From the NCBI RefSeq assembly GCF_014648395.1, contig NZ_BMRA01000005.1:27557-91556 (forward strand): a DNA stretch of 64,000 nt, in the 5' to 3' direction. Positions 15,592-24,614 of this stretch are shown here, piece after piece; the stretch's first letter is position 1, and each line of letters starts with the position of its first letter. A program made the position numbers and the translations under genes. The notes beneath the pieces were generated by a model. The model was given only the letters and a program-made list of their open reading frames with translations. It made no database searches and was not told the origin of the DNA. The stretch comes from Micromonospora fulviviridis (GTDB lineage Bacteria > Actinomycetota > Actinomycetes > Mycobacteriales > Micromonosporaceae).

Positions 15592-18500
15592 TCAGTCGTC
15601 GTCGCGGATGGTGCCGACGCCGACCGGGTCGGCGAGCCGGAGGCCCGGCACGCCCGCCACGTACAGCTTGAGCTGCTCGTCCGCCTCGCGCTTCCGGTCA
15701 CCGCGGACGGTCACCGGGAAGGTCAGCGAGGTCTGGCCGGCGGCCAGGGTCTTGCAGCCCACGTACGGGTCGTAGTCCGACCCGGCCTGCGCAGTGGTGC
15801 CGTAGGTGGTGGCGCAGAGCAGGGCCGGCTCCGAGAGCGGGCGGGAGACGGTCACCGTGAACGTCATGGTGCTGTCGCCCTTGTCGCCCTCGGCCACCGC
15901 CGCGTCGGAGACGCTCAGCGACGCGCGGGAGAGGAACCGGGCCACCTGCGGGTCGTGGTCGCTGGCCCCGCGGTCACCCAGGCCCTCGGCGTCGGTGGGG
16001 TAGTCGGCGTTGATGTGCGCCGTGCGTACCTGCACCAGGTCCTCGTGCAGCGGGTCGTTGACGAAGAGGTTGTCCAGCGTCTGCGCCTGGCCGTCGTAGG
16101 TGTACGAGTACGCCGCCGCCGGCACATCCGCCACCAGGTCGTCCCACAGGTTGTGCAGGCCGGCCTGGTACAGCGGGGCGAGCTGGTCCGACGGCGTCGG
16201 GTTCGCCGCCGTGGCGATCGGGTCGTCCGGACGCGGGAAGACGTTCAGGTCACCGCCGTAGATCACCCGCGCGTTCGGGTCGGCCGCCTCGACGGCCTGC
16301 ACCAGCGCCGCCCCGTACGCGGCCTGCTCCCGCCGCTGCCCGACCCGGCTGTCCGGCCCGGACGAGAAGTGGTTGGTGGCCGCCCAGAGCGTGAAGTGCT
16401 CGGTCGAGCCGGGCGCCGCCGCCACGGTGAACCTGGCCAGCTGGACGGCCCGGGTGTAGACGTTGCTGCCGTCCACCCCGGTCGAGCGGTCCACGTCGGC
16501 CGGCAGCACGGCGTTGAACCCCTTCGGGTTCTGCACGTCCGCGTTCGACGGCAGGGCCGCCGAGCGGTACTGCACGGTCGGCGCCGAGCCCAGCAGCGGG
16601 TCGCCGGCGCTCGCCTCGGCCAGCGTCAGCCGGTCGGTGCGGTAGAGGAACGCCGAGGCGATGCCCCGGGCGTCCGCGCCGGTCCGGTCGTACGCCGCCG
16701 CGTAGGCGGGGCCGCCGTTGGCCGCGATGGCCAGCGCCAGCTCCTGGACCGTGTCCGGCGCGCCGTCGGCGTTGTTCGTGTCGCCGCAGACCAGCTTGCC
16801 GTCGGTCACCGCGCAGATGTCCTGGTCCTCGGCCTCCTGCACGAGCAGCAGGTCCGGGCTGTGCAGGGCACCGATGATCTGCCGGGCCTGTACACCCAGC
16901 TTCTCGGTGTACGCCGCCTCGCTGGCCGGCACGTAGTCGAACGGCGGGCTGACCCCGGGGCAACCCGAGTTGCCGGCGAAGTCGCAGCCGTCGAACGGGT
17001 CGTCCCGGTAGTCGTACAGGTTCTCGACGTTGTAGGTGGCGACCGCGACCTCGCTGCCCCGGTCGGCCGGCTGCGGCGGGTTGTTCTCCGCCGGGTCCGC
17101 GCCGCCGGTCAGGGTGAGCTGCTCGGGCTGCACGCTGTACTTGCTGAACGCGTACGAGATGGCGCCGTAGGCGTCCTCGGTCAGCGTGTCGTAGGTGCGG
17201 GCCTCGGGCAGCAGCGCGGTCGAGTCCCCGGCGGTCGCCTTCACGCCGCCGGCGCCCAGCAGGATCCGCTGGTTGTTGCCGTTGTCGAAGAGCGTGCCCG
17301 GGATGTCGTCCAGCGGGTGCGCGTCCCGGAACACCCGGCGGGCGTACGGGTCGGACCGCTTCATGATCGGGTCCTCGCGGTCCAGCACGTAGACCTCCGA
17401 GTCCAGGGTGGACGCGAAGATGTGCCGCGGGGCGGAGACCCCGCTGCCGGAGCGGACCCGCATCCGCTCGCCCTCGTGCCGCTCCCAGAACAGGCCGGCG
17501 GCGGCCGCGTCGGCCGGGGGCCGGGCGTCGTCCACGCGGACGGAGGTGTCCACGTCCAGCCCGGAGTCGAGCTTGCGCACCAGGGAGGCGCTGGAGAGCT
17601 GGGTCTGGTTGAAGTACTCGGAGACCCGGCCGCGCAGCACCACCTCGTCGCCGACGGTCGGTGCGTAGCCGCCGATCAGCGTGGTGAACGAGCCCATGAA
17701 GACGAAGATGCCGTCCGAGGTGAGCGGGTCGCCGTCCTCGGCGCCGGTGCGGCTCTGCAGGTAGAAGCCCCACTGGTCGGCCCCCGCGGAGGTGCGGGTC
17801 AGCGACTTCTGGGTGATCACACCCCGCACGTCGTAGAGCGTGGAGCTGGTGCCGTTGCCGCTGGCCGGGGCGAGCGGCGACCGGTCAGTGCGGCCGTTCT
17901 CGTCATCACCGGTGCGGCCCTGCACCTCGCCGACCGACAGCACGGCGGTGGCCTGCACGGTCAGCGTGCAGGTCGCGGTGCCGCCCTCGGCGTCGGTCGA
18001 GGTCACGGTGACCGAGTAGGCGCCGGCCGGGAGGCCGGTGGCGGTCAGCGTGGCGGTCGCCGTGCCGCCGGCCGCGGTGGCCGGGGTGAACGCGGTACGG
18101 CTGATCGAGCCGCTCGCCGGCGCCGGGTTGACCGCGGTGACCGCGAGGTCGGTGACGGTGTCGTCGGCGTCGGTGGCGGTGACCTCGCGGGTCGCGGTGG
18201 CGCCGGCCTCCAGCGTCAGCGTGCCGCCGCAGGTCAGCGTCGGCGCCTGGTCGACCGGGCCGCCGCCGTCGATGCTGTGACTGCCCAGCCCGTCGAAGGT
18301 GTCGCTGGCGAAGCCCGCCCACTGGATGGCCGGGTCGAACGGGTCGGTCGGCTCGGTGTCGCCGGCGCTCACCGAGGGCAGCCGCCGCAGGGTGTTGTCC
18401 GCGGTGCTGGTGAGCCCGGTGCCCCACTCGGAGCCGGGATCGACGCCGACCTGGCCGATCGAGTCGACCACGGTCGTGCCCTTGCGCAGCACGATCGCGT

Positions 18501-18864
18501 CGTCGCCGTTGTAGAGCGAGCCGCCGTACGTCTGGTCGGCCTGAGCGAGGATCGTGGGCGCGGCCGTCGACGCGGCGAAGACGAAGGCGTCACCGGCGGC
18601 GACCGTGCCGGTCAGCGGCACGTTGGTCGAGGTGGTGGCGCCGTTGAAGTAGAGCTGGAGCTGGTAGCCGGAGGCCGCCAGGTCGATCGGGGCGCCGGTG
18701 CCGTTGTAGAGCTCGACGGCCTTGTTGTTGGACGAGCCCTCTACGTACTCGGAGATGAACAGGTCGGTGGGCGCGGCGCTGGCCGCGGGGGGTGCGATCC
18801 CGATGGCCGTGACGGAGACGGCGGCGGTGGTCGCGAGCGCGGCGAGGGTGCGGCGCGGGCGCAT
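15592..18864 (-). CDS. Large secreted endonuclease/exonuclease/phosphatase (ExeM-like)
   Basis: A 1090-residue exported protein. It has a signal peptide (RRTLAALATTAAVSVTAIG to AASA), a lamin-tail-like domain (LFISEYVEGSSNNKAVELYN, residues ~33-190), an Ig-like repeat region (~205-305), an OB-like region (VQGRTGD, GFYLQSRTG), and the EEP nuclease core from about residue 605 (VATYNVENLYDY, LLLVQEAED, YGGDLNVFPRP, DRGASDHDPQVARF). A C-terminal Calx-beta-type domain follows (ATVS-like DAAVAEGDKGDSTMTFTVTV). The catalytic Asn, Glu, Asp-Asn and Ser-Asp-His are all present. GGAGG lies 5 nt before the ATG. It probably degrades extracellular DNA to scavenge phosphate or nucleotides; bacterial ExeM is the model. 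Confidence 0.86.
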   Translation of the reverse strand: MRPRRTLAALATTAAVSVTAIGIAPPAASAAPTDLFISEYVEGSSNNKAVELYNGTGAPIDLAASGYQLQLYFNGATTSTNVPLTGTVAAGDAFVFAASTAAPTILAQADQTYGGSLYNGDDAIVLRKGTTVVDSIGQVGVDPGSEWGTGLTSTADNTLRRLPSVSAGDTEPTDPFDPAIQWAGFASDTFDGLGSHSIDGGGPVDQAPTLTCGGTLTLEAGATATREVTATDADDTVTDLAVTAVNPAPASGSISRTAFTPATAAGGTATATLTATGLPAGAYSVTVTSTDAEGGTATCTLTVQATAVLSVGEVQGRTGDDENGRTDRSPLAPASGNGTSSTLYDVRGVITQKSLTRTSAGADQWGFYLQSRTGAEDGDPLTSDGIFVFMGSFTTLIGGYAPTVGDEVVLRGRVSEYFNQTQLSSASLVRKLDSGLDVDTSVRVDDARPPADAAAAGLFWERHEGERMRVRSGSGVSAPRHIFASTLDSEVYVLDREDPIMKRSDPYARRVFRDAHPLDDIPGTLFDNGNNQRILLGAGGVKATAGDSTALLPEARTYDTLTEDAYGAISYAFSKYSVQPEQLTLTGGADPAENNPPQPADRGSEVAVATYNVENLYDYRDDPFDGCDFAGNSGCPGVSPPFDYVPASEAAYTEKLGVQARQIIGALHSPDLLLVQEAEDQDICAVTDGKLVCGDTNNADGAPDTVQELALAIAANGGPAYAAAYDRTGADARGIASAFLYRTDRLTLAEASAGDPLLGSAPTVQYRSAALPSNADVQNPKGFNAVLPADVDRSTGVDGSNVYTRAVQLARFTVAAAPGSTEHFTLWAATNHFSSGPDSRVGQRREQAAYGAALVQAVEAADPNARVIYGGDLNVFPRPDDPIATAANPTPSDQLAPLYQAGLHNLWDDLVADVPAAAYSYTYDGQAQTLDNLFVNDPLHEDLVQVRTAHINADYPTDAEGLGDRGASDHDPQVARFLSRASLSVSDAAVAEGDKGDSTMTFTVTVSRPLSEPALLCATTYGTTAQAGSDYDPYVGCKTLAAGQTSLTFPVTVRGDRKREADEQLKLYVAGVPGLRLADPVGVGTIRDDD

Positions 18865-18892
18865 GAAGCCTCCACGATGGGTGGACAGGAAC

Positions 18893-18914
18893 TAACGCAC
18901 GTTAAGTGCCGTTA
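18893..18914. promoter_or_regulatory. Dyad upstream of the secreted nuclease gene
   Basis: TAACG (18893-18897) and CGTTA (18910-18914) flank a central ACGTTAAGT-like core, giving a 22-bp interrupted dyad 29 bp upstream of the nuclease ATG. It is a plausible operator or promoter-overlapping site. It does not match the Pho box (GTTCACC repeats) well enough to name. Confidence 0.3.
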
Positions 18915-18958
18915 CGGTCCGCCGTCCATCCCCCGGGCAGCCGTTTGGTGAATATCCG

Positions 18959-19978
18959 TCAGCGTGGGCTGTCGAGCCGGTGCACCAGCTCGGCCACGTC
19001 CACGCTGTATTCGCACCAGTCCCGGTCGGGGCGGTAGCCCAGCTCCGCGTTGACCTTCAGCATCGCCTCGTTGGCCTGCGCGTTCCAGGTCTGCACCTCG
19101 GCCAGCTCGGGCTCCGCGGACCGCAGCTCCAGCAGCATCCGGGCCTTGATGGCCCGGTCGATGCCGTAGCCCCGGTGGTCGCGGACCACGATGGTGTCGT
19201 ACTGGTCGGCCCGGGTCGGGTGCTGCGCCGGCACCACCACCTCGGTCAGCCCGGCCACCTCGCCGGTCTGTTCGTGCAGGGCCAGCACGATGTAGGGCTT
19301 CATGCCCCGCCGGTGCAGCGTGTCGAGGCTCTCCCGCAGCCGCTGCGGGTCATAGGAGCTGGGCCGCAGCTCGCCGTCGTCCACGTCCCGCACCTCGGCC
19401 TTGGCCCGCGCGTACGCCTCGATCAGGTCGTCCGGCGGCCCGCCCGGGCAGAACTCGACGTGGTAGCCGGCACCCACCTCGGTGGCCATCTCGGCCAGCG
19501 CCGGCCACTCCACCGCGCCCAGGTCGAGCACGCTGCGGGTCTCGACGTATTCCTTCGTGAAGCCGAGCGCCTCGTAGAACGCCACGGCCGGGGTGTCGCC
19601 GACCACCTCCACACCGATCGACTGGAAGCCCTCGTCCCAGACCCGGCGGGCGGCCACCCGGACCAGCTCACGGCCGAGCCCGCTGCGCCGCAGTGTCGGG
19701 TGCACCAGCACCTCCAGCACACCGATGCCGCCGAGGAGCAGCACGTTGACGTGACCGAGCATCCGCCCGGGGGTGCCGTCGGCGGCGGGGTCGGCCTCGG
19801 CGACCCAGGAGATCCGGCGCTCGCCCGGCATCACCTCGGAGAGGTATTCCCGCAGGGAGCTCTCCCGCCAGGGCGGATCCTGCGGCAGGTCGGCCGCCAG
19901 CACCGCGTTGAGCGTGTCCAGCAGCGACGCGATCTCGGCGGACGACGCGGTCCGAGGGTCCCACTCGCGCACCATCAC
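18959..19978 (-). CDS. Tandem GNAT-domain N-acetyltransferase
   Basis: A 339-residue protein made of two GNAT acetyltransferase folds. The first (residues ~1-165) has the acetyl-CoA loop motif RRSGLGRELVRVAARRVWDE and AVAFYEALGFTKEY. The second (~170-335) has YDTIVVRDHRGYGIDRAIKA as its counterpart, followed by TWNAQANEAMLKVNAELGY. Such tandem GNAT proteins include mycothiol synthase (MshD), but the residues here do not let me assign that, and the length is slightly greater. The start is GTG followed at once by ATG (19978/19975); no ribosome site is seen. The acceptor is unknown. Confidence 0.78.
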   Translation of the reverse strand: MMVREWDPRTASSAEIASLLDTLNAVLAADLPQDPPWRESSLREYLSEVMPGERRISWVAEADPAADGTPGRMLGHVNVLLLGGIGVLEVLVHPTLRRSGLGRELVRVAARRVWDEGFQSIGVEVVGDTPAVAFYEALGFTKEYVETRSVLDLGAVEWPALAEMATEVGAGYHVEFCPGGPPDDLIEAYARAKAEVRDVDDGELRPSSYDPQRLRESLDTLHRRGMKPYIVLALHEQTGEVAGLTEVVVPAQHPTRADQYDTIVVRDHRGYGIDRAIKARMLLELRSAEPELAEVQTWNAQANEAMLKVNAELGYRPDRDWCEYSVDVAELVHRLDSPR

Positions 19979-20047
19979 CCGTCTAGCTTGCCGTCAACGG
20001 CTGCCCGGGGGAAGGGTCCAGTCCGTGAATGTACGCGACCGGTCACG

Positions 20048-21331
20048 TCACGTACCGCTCAGCCGTCCGTATTCGTCGGCCTTGTCGAAGACGTCCTGGG
20101 CGTAGCGGCGTACATCGTTGTAGGACAGGATGGCGCCCCACCAGTCGCCCGGGATGGTCATGTTCCGGCCGCCCTTGCACAGGTAGCGGCCGGCGGCGAG
20201 GGCCGCGTCGTCGATGTCGTGCGGGTTCTTGACGCCGTCGTTGTCGGCGTCCGCGCCGATCTCCTGCCAGGTGCTCGGGATGAACTGCATGGGGCCGAGC
20301 GCCTTGTCGTAGACCCGGTCGTGGTCGAGCTGCCCCTGGTCGGTGTCGAGGATCCGGGAGCGGCCACCCTGCCCGTCCAGCGGGGCGCCGAGGATCTCCG
20401 GCGCGGCCACACCGTCGGGTCGGAGGGTGGCGTCGTCGAACGAACCGTGCGCGGACTCGACGTAGCCGATCGCGGCCAGCGTGGTCCAGCTCAGCTGGCA
20501 GCTCCGCTGCGTCTGGGCGAGCACCAGCTCGGCGTAGCCGTACGCCTGCAGTGCGACCGGCGGGATGCGGGTGGTCGCGCTGACCCGCTGCGCCCAGTCG
20601 GCCAGCGCGTCGGCCGGCCGGCCGGGGACCGCCGGGCCGACCACCGGACCGGTCGGCGTGCCTCCGGGGGTGGCCGTGCCGGTCGGGCCGAGCGTGCCGG
20701 GGAATCCGGTCGCGCCGGGCCCCACCGGCACGCCGGTCGCCCCGGGGACCACGCCGGCCTGGGGTACGCCCTGCACCGGGGCGTTCGTGGTGGCGTCGAC
20801 GGCCACCGGCTGCGGCTTGCGGACCGCCGCGGGCACCAGCAGCGCGCCGGCCGTGGCGGTGGCCGCCACCAGGACGAGCAGGAAGAGAGCGGGCAGCGTG
20901 GTGCGCCCGCTCGGACGGCGCGACCAGGCGCGGGTGGCCCGGGCCGCGCCGACGGCGAGCTGCCTCGGCGGCGGCACCCGGCCCGCGTGCGCGAACGGCA
21001 TCCGCCGACGTCGACCGCCTGCCGGTGCGGCCTCCGCAGCAACCGGCTCCGCTTCCGGGGCGATTGGCTTGGCCTTCAGCTCGGCCGACTCCGCCTCCGG
21101 AGCGAGCGGCTTGGCCTTCGGCTCGGCCGGCTCCGACTTCGGCTCGACCCGCTTGGCCGCCGGGTCGACGGGCGCCGTCTTCGGGTCCGCCTTGCTGTCG
21201 GCGGCCGGGTCGGGTGCCGGGTTGCTGCGAGGGCGGGGGACGGGGCCGGCGCCGCCGTCGGGCGCGGCCGGTCGCAGGGGCCGAACCGTCGATCGCTGCT
21301 CGCCGTCCACCACCCGTCGAGTATCACCCAT
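20048..21331 (-). CDS. Membrane-anchored lytic transglycosylase
   Basis: A 427-residue cell-wall enzyme. Residues 1-145 are a disordered cytoplasmic tail with repeating EPKxKP/APEAE blocks, residues ~147-168 are a single membrane helix (ALFLLVLVAATATAGALLV), then a Gly/Pro/Thr-rich spacer, and the catalytic domain follows from ~235. The probable catalytic Glu is in AAIGYVESAHGSF, with GPMQFIPSTWQEIG and YNDVRRYAQDVF as SLT-family signatures. It would cleave peptidoglycan glycan strands outside the membrane. The long Pro/Ala/Lys tail is unusual and could dock partners. It is divergent from the FmdB-like gene with only 38 bp between starts. Confidence 0.85.
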   Translation of the reverse strand: MGDTRRVVDGEQRSTVRPLRPAAPDGGAGPVPRPRSNPAPDPAADSKADPKTAPVDPAAKRVEPKSEPAEPKAKPLAPEAESAELKAKPIAPEAEPVAAEAAPAGGRRRRMPFAHAGRVPPPRQLAVGAARATRAWSRRPSGRTTLPALFLLVLVAATATAGALLVPAAVRKPQPVAVDATTNAPVQGVPQAGVVPGATGVPVGPGATGFPGTLGPTGTATPGGTPTGPVVGPAVPGRPADALADWAQRVSATTRIPPVALQAYGYAELVLAQTQRSCQLSWTTLAAIGYVESAHGSFDDATLRPDGVAAPEILGAPLDGQGGRSRILDTDQGQLDHDRVYDKALGPMQFIPSTWQEIGADADNDGVKNPHDIDDAALAAGRYLCKGGRNMTIPGDWWGAILSYNDVRRYAQDVFDKADEYGRLSGT

Positions 21332-21357
21332 GGCTGTCGAGTCGTCAGGTCCGGTCG

Positions 21358-21363
21358 TACGCT
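21358..21363 (+). promoter_or_regulatory. Candidate -10 box of a leaderless transcript
   Basis: TACGCT ends 6 nt before the ATG at 21370, and no ribosome site is present. This is the leaderless pattern seen also at 3997, 41617 and 53367. The promoter would sit in the 38-bp space shared with the divergent transglycosylase gene. Confidence 0.42.
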
Positions 21364-21369
21364 GATGGC

Positions 21370-21591
21370 ATGCCCCGCTACGAGTTCCGCTGCCGCGCCT
21401 GCGGCGACACCTTCGAGGTCAACCGCCCGATGGCCGAGGCCGCTCAGCCGGCCTCCTGCCCGCAGGGACACGCCGACACGGTGAAGCTGCTGTCCACCGT
21501 GGCGGTCACCGGCCGGGGCGGCTCCGGGCCGGTCGGCGGGGCGTCGGCCCCGGCCGGCGGCGGCTGCTGCGGTGGCGCCTGCGGCTGCTGA
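21370..21591 (+). CDS. FmdB-family zinc-ribbon protein
   Basis: A 73-residue protein. The N-terminal MPRYEFRCRACGDTFEVNRP and CPQGH supply the CxxC...C pattern of the FmdB/CxxC_SSSS zinc ribbon. The tail is Gly/Cys-rich (GGGCCGGACGC). The first ribbon cysteine pair is intact, but the second is CPQGH, so the fourth metal ligand may be His. FmdB-like proteins are often described as regulators of unclear target. Start and size match the family. Confidence 0.82.
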   Translation: MPRYEFRCRACGDTFEVNRPMAEAAQPASCPQGHADTVKLLSTVAVTGRGGSGPVGGASAPAGGGCCGGACGC

Positions 21592-21747
21592 CGGCCCGCC
21601 CACCCTCGGCCCGCCGGTCGATCCGGCCTGCCGCCCGTGTGATCCTTTGGCACCTTGAGTCGGAATCTGCCCGGCCGTTCTCACGATGCGTGACCGCGTG
21701 ACCATAGGGCAGCATGAAGCCGACGTCACGGGGCGGAGGTTCCACGC

Positions 21748-24546
21748 ATGTCGCCACGGATCGACCTCCCGAGCGGATGGGTGACCTTCGTCTTCACCGA
21801 CATCGAGGGCTCCACGCGCCTGGCCCAGCTGCTCGGTCCGGGCTACCGCCCGGTGCTGCGGGAACACCGCCGGCTGCTGCGCCACACGCTGGCCGGCACC
21901 GATGGGGCGGAACTGCTGACCGAGGGCGACTCGTTCTTCCTCGCCTTCCCGGACGCGGCCACGGCGGTGCATGCCTGCCTCACCGCGCAACGCGCGCTGG
22001 CCGGCCACGACTGGCCCACCCCGGAGGCCGCGCCCCGGGTCCGGATGGGCCTGCACACCGGCTACGCCGAACCCCGCGACGGCGAGTACGCCAGCCCCGA
22101 GGTCCACCGCGCGGCCCGGGTGGCCGCCGCCGCCCACGGTGGACAGGTGCTCTGCTCGGCCGCGACCGCCCGGCACGCCGACCCCCTGCCCGACGGGGCG
22201 TCCCTGTTGGACCTCGGGCTGCACCGGCTGCGGGGCTTCGACGACCGGGAGCGGTTGTTCCAGCTCGTCGCGCCCGGCCTGGAGCGGAGCTTCCCGCGGC
22301 CGCGTACCGCCGACGCGGCTGCGCACAACCTGCCCACCCAGGTCACCTCGTTCGTCGGCCGGGAGGCCGAGCGGGCCGAGCTGCGGCGGCTGGTCGAGAC
22401 GTACCGGCTGGTGACCGTGCTGGGCGCGGGCGGGGCCGGCAAGACCCGGCTGGCGGTGGAACTGGCCTCCGGGATCGTCGAGGCGTACCCGGACGGGGTG
22501 TGGTTCGTCGACGTCGCCGCGGTGACCGATCCGGGGCTGGTCGCGTTCGAGATCGCCGCCGTGCTCGGGCTCCGCCCGGAGCCCGGCCGTCCCATGGTGG
22601 ACACCCTCGTCGAGTACGCGGCGGCCCGGCGGATGCTGGTCGTGCTGGACACCTGCGACGCCCAGCCGGCCGCCTCGGCCGAGGTGATCTCCCGGCTGCT
22701 GGCCGGTGGCCGGGGCGTGCGGGTGCTGGCCACCAGCCGGGAGTCGTTCGGCGTGCCCGGCGAGGTGGTGTGGCGGATCCCGCCGCTCTCGGTGGACCCG
22801 GGCCCGGACGGCCGGGCGAGCGACGCGGTGGCCCTGCTGCTGGACCGCACCACGGCGGCCCGTGGCGGCCGGGCGCCGGGCCCCGCCGAGCAGGCCGACC
22901 TGCGCCGGGTGGTGCGCCGGCTGGACGGTCTGCCGCTCGCCATCGAGCTGGCCGCCGCGCGGTTGCGGGTGCTCTCGGCCGGGCAGCTCGCCGAGCGTCT
23001 CGACGACATGCTGGGCACCCTGGACGCCGGGCGGGAGGAGCTGGAGCCGGCCCCGGTGGAGGCCGGCTGGACCGGCAACCAGCAGGACACCGTCGACCTG
23101 GTGGCCGCCGCGACCGGGGCCGCCCCGGCCACCCCGGCGAGCCGGGCGGTGCAGCGCTCGGCGAACGAGCGGCACCTGACCATGCAGGCCACGGTCACCT
23201 GGTCGTACCGGACGCTGGGGGCGCGCTCGGCCCGGCTGCTGCGCTGGCTGGCCGTCTTCGCGGGTCCGGTGGACCTGCCGACCGTGCAGTGGCTGCTCGA
23301 CGACGACCCGCTCGACCCGCTGTCGGTGCTGGTGGACAAGTCGATGGTGCTGGCCGAGCCGCACGCCTCGGGCAGCACCTACCGGATGCTGGACCCGATC
23401 CGGGCGTACGCGGCCCGGCGGCTCATCGAGGCCGGCGAGGAGCAGACCGCCCGGGACCGGCACGTCGCCTGGTCCCGGCACGCCCTGGACCGCGCCCACC
23501 TGGGCCCGGACGGCCGGCCGGTCACCCTCTCCCTGTACGCGCTCGACCCGCTCGCCGTGGAGTTGCGGGCCGCGCTGCGCTGGTGCGCCACCGGCGGGAG
23601 CGCCCGATCCGGGCTGCGGCTGGCCGGCGGGCTGGACCAGTGGTGGCGGGAGCGCGGGCTGGCCCGGGAGGGGCGGCTCTGGCTGTTCCGGCTCTACGGC
23701 CGGATCGCCGAAACCGGGGAGCCGATCCCGGAGGCCGAGCTGGCGGCGGCGTACCACATGCACTCGCTGCACGCCGGTGCGGACGGCGAGTTCGCCGAGG
23801 AGCTGCGCTACTCGCAGCGGGCCGAGGCGGCCGCCCGGCAGGCCGGCGACCTGGGGCTGCTGGCCCGGGTGCTCGCGGGACGGGCCGCGCCGCTTGTCGA
23901 CATGGGACAGTTCGTCGAGGCGGAACGGGTCTGCCGGGAGGTCATCGACTGGGCGTACGCCCAGGACGTGGTCTCCGACGCGCTGCTCGCCGTCTACAAC
24001 CTCGCCGAGCTGCTCTGGCGGCGGGGCGCGCTGGACGAGGCGGCCGAGGTGCTCGGCGCGGCCCGCCCGGTGGAGGCGGCCCGCCCGGTCGAGCGGGGTC
24101 GCCGCTCGGTGGACATGCTGCTCGGCCTGGTGGCGCTGGCCCGGGGCGATCTGGTCGCCGCGCACGAGCACCTGCTGGTGGCACTCCGGTCCCGGATGAG
24201 CCACGGCTACCTGGGCCGGGCCTGCGACACGTTGAACGCGATCGCGGTGCGCTGCGCGCTGGGCGGGGAGCCGGTGAGCGCCGCCCGGCTCTTCGGCGCG
24301 GCCCAGGCCACCCGGGCCAGCCTGCGCGCCACGCCGGGCATCTACGGCCCGTACTGGCTGGCCCGCCAGGCGGAACTGCGGCGCACCCTCGGCGACGCCG
24401 CGTTCGACGCCGCCTACGCCACCGGCGCCGCCCTCCGTCTGGAGGAGGCCGCCGCCCTGGCCCTCGACCTGGAACACCCCGACCTGACGACGCCCGACTC
24501 CCCGCGCTTCACGGCCCCCGCCCCGCGCCGCTCCACGGCGAGTTGA
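21748..24546 (+). CDS. Class III cyclase / NB-ARC-like NTPase / TPR regulator
   Basis: A 932-residue signalling protein. Residues ~10-180 are a class III nucleotidyl cyclase domain with the first metal Asp in FTDIEGSTRLAQL and LLTEGDSFFLAFPD. Residues ~200-480 are a STAND-type NTPase (P-loop GAGGAGKTRLAVEL near 225, Walker B MLVVLDTCDAQ, DGLPLAIELAAARL). A helical linker and TPR-like repeats follow to ~905. In the cyclase the usual transition-state Asn is His (VHRAARVAAAAHGGQVLCS), as in many members of this multidomain family, so cyclase activity is uncertain. No LuxR DNA-binding domain is present. GGGCGGAGG precedes the ATG. It may sense a ligand through the TPR part. Confidence 0.82.
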   Translation: MSPRIDLPSGWVTFVFTDIEGSTRLAQLLGPGYRPVLREHRRLLRHTLAGTDGAELLTEGDSFFLAFPDAATAVHACLTAQRALAGHDWPTPEAAPRVRMGLHTGYAEPRDGEYASPEVHRAARVAAAAHGGQVLCSAATARHADPLPDGASLLDLGLHRLRGFDDRERLFQLVAPGLERSFPRPRTADAAAHNLPTQVTSFVGREAERAELRRLVETYRLVTVLGAGGAGKTRLAVELASGIVEAYPDGVWFVDVAAVTDPGLVAFEIAAVLGLRPEPGRPMVDTLVEYAAARRMLVVLDTCDAQPAASAEVISRLLAGGRGVRVLATSRESFGVPGEVVWRIPPLSVDPGPDGRASDAVALLLDRTTAARGGRAPGPAEQADLRRVVRRLDGLPLAIELAAARLRVLSAGQLAERLDDMLGTLDAGREELEPAPVEAGWTGNQQDTVDLVAAATGAAPATPASRAVQRSANERHLTMQATVTWSYRTLGARSARLLRWLAVFAGPVDLPTVQWLLDDDPLDPLSVLVDKSMVLAEPHASGSTYRMLDPIRAYAARRLIEAGEEQTARDRHVAWSRHALDRAHLGPDGRPVTLSLYALDPLAVELRAALRWCATGGSARSGLRLAGGLDQWWRERGLAREGRLWLFRLYGRIAETGEPIPEAELAAAYHMHSLHAGADGEFAEELRYSQRAEAAARQAGDLGLLARVLAGRAAPLVDMGQFVEAERVCREVIDWAYAQDVVSDALLAVYNLAELLWRRGALDEAAEVLGAARPVEAARPVERGRRSVDMLLGLVALARGDLVAAHEHLLVALRSRMSHGYLGRACDTLNAIAVRCALGGEPVSAARLFGAAQATRASLRATPGIYGPYWLARQAELRRTLGDAAFDAAYATGAALRLEEAAALALDLEHPDLTTPDSPRFTAPAPRRSTAS

Positions 24547-24598
24547 CCAAGAGGTTCGCGTCGGGATCCGGGCTTCCGGTGACGCGAACCTCTTGGTC
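24545..24598. terminator. 18-bp perfect hairpin between convergent genes
   Basis: GACCAAGAGGTTCGCGTC (24545-24562) is exactly complementary to 24581-24598, with an 18-nt loop. The left arm begins within the stop codon of the cyclase/NTPase gene; the convergent phospholipase gene stops at 24615. It should act as a bidirectional terminator. The AGGTT-containing arm resembles the one at 37381. Confidence 0.72.
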
Positions 24599-24614
24599 GA
24601 CGACGAGAAGAGGG

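Noticed and set aside
18893..18914. CGTAAC and CGTTAG in the nuclease upstream region (minus strand) as another BldN promoter
   Set aside because: The spacing is only 13 nt, too short for a sigma factor. The same is true of CGTAAC/CGTTGC near 36304-36326.
15955..18951. A very long open frame on the plus strand opposite the secreted nuclease gene
   Set aside because: High-GC codon bias leaves the antisense frame open. The product is Arg/Gly/Val-rich without domains, while the minus-strand frame has a signal peptide and nuclease motifs. The same applies opposite the M28 peptidase (45231-47528).
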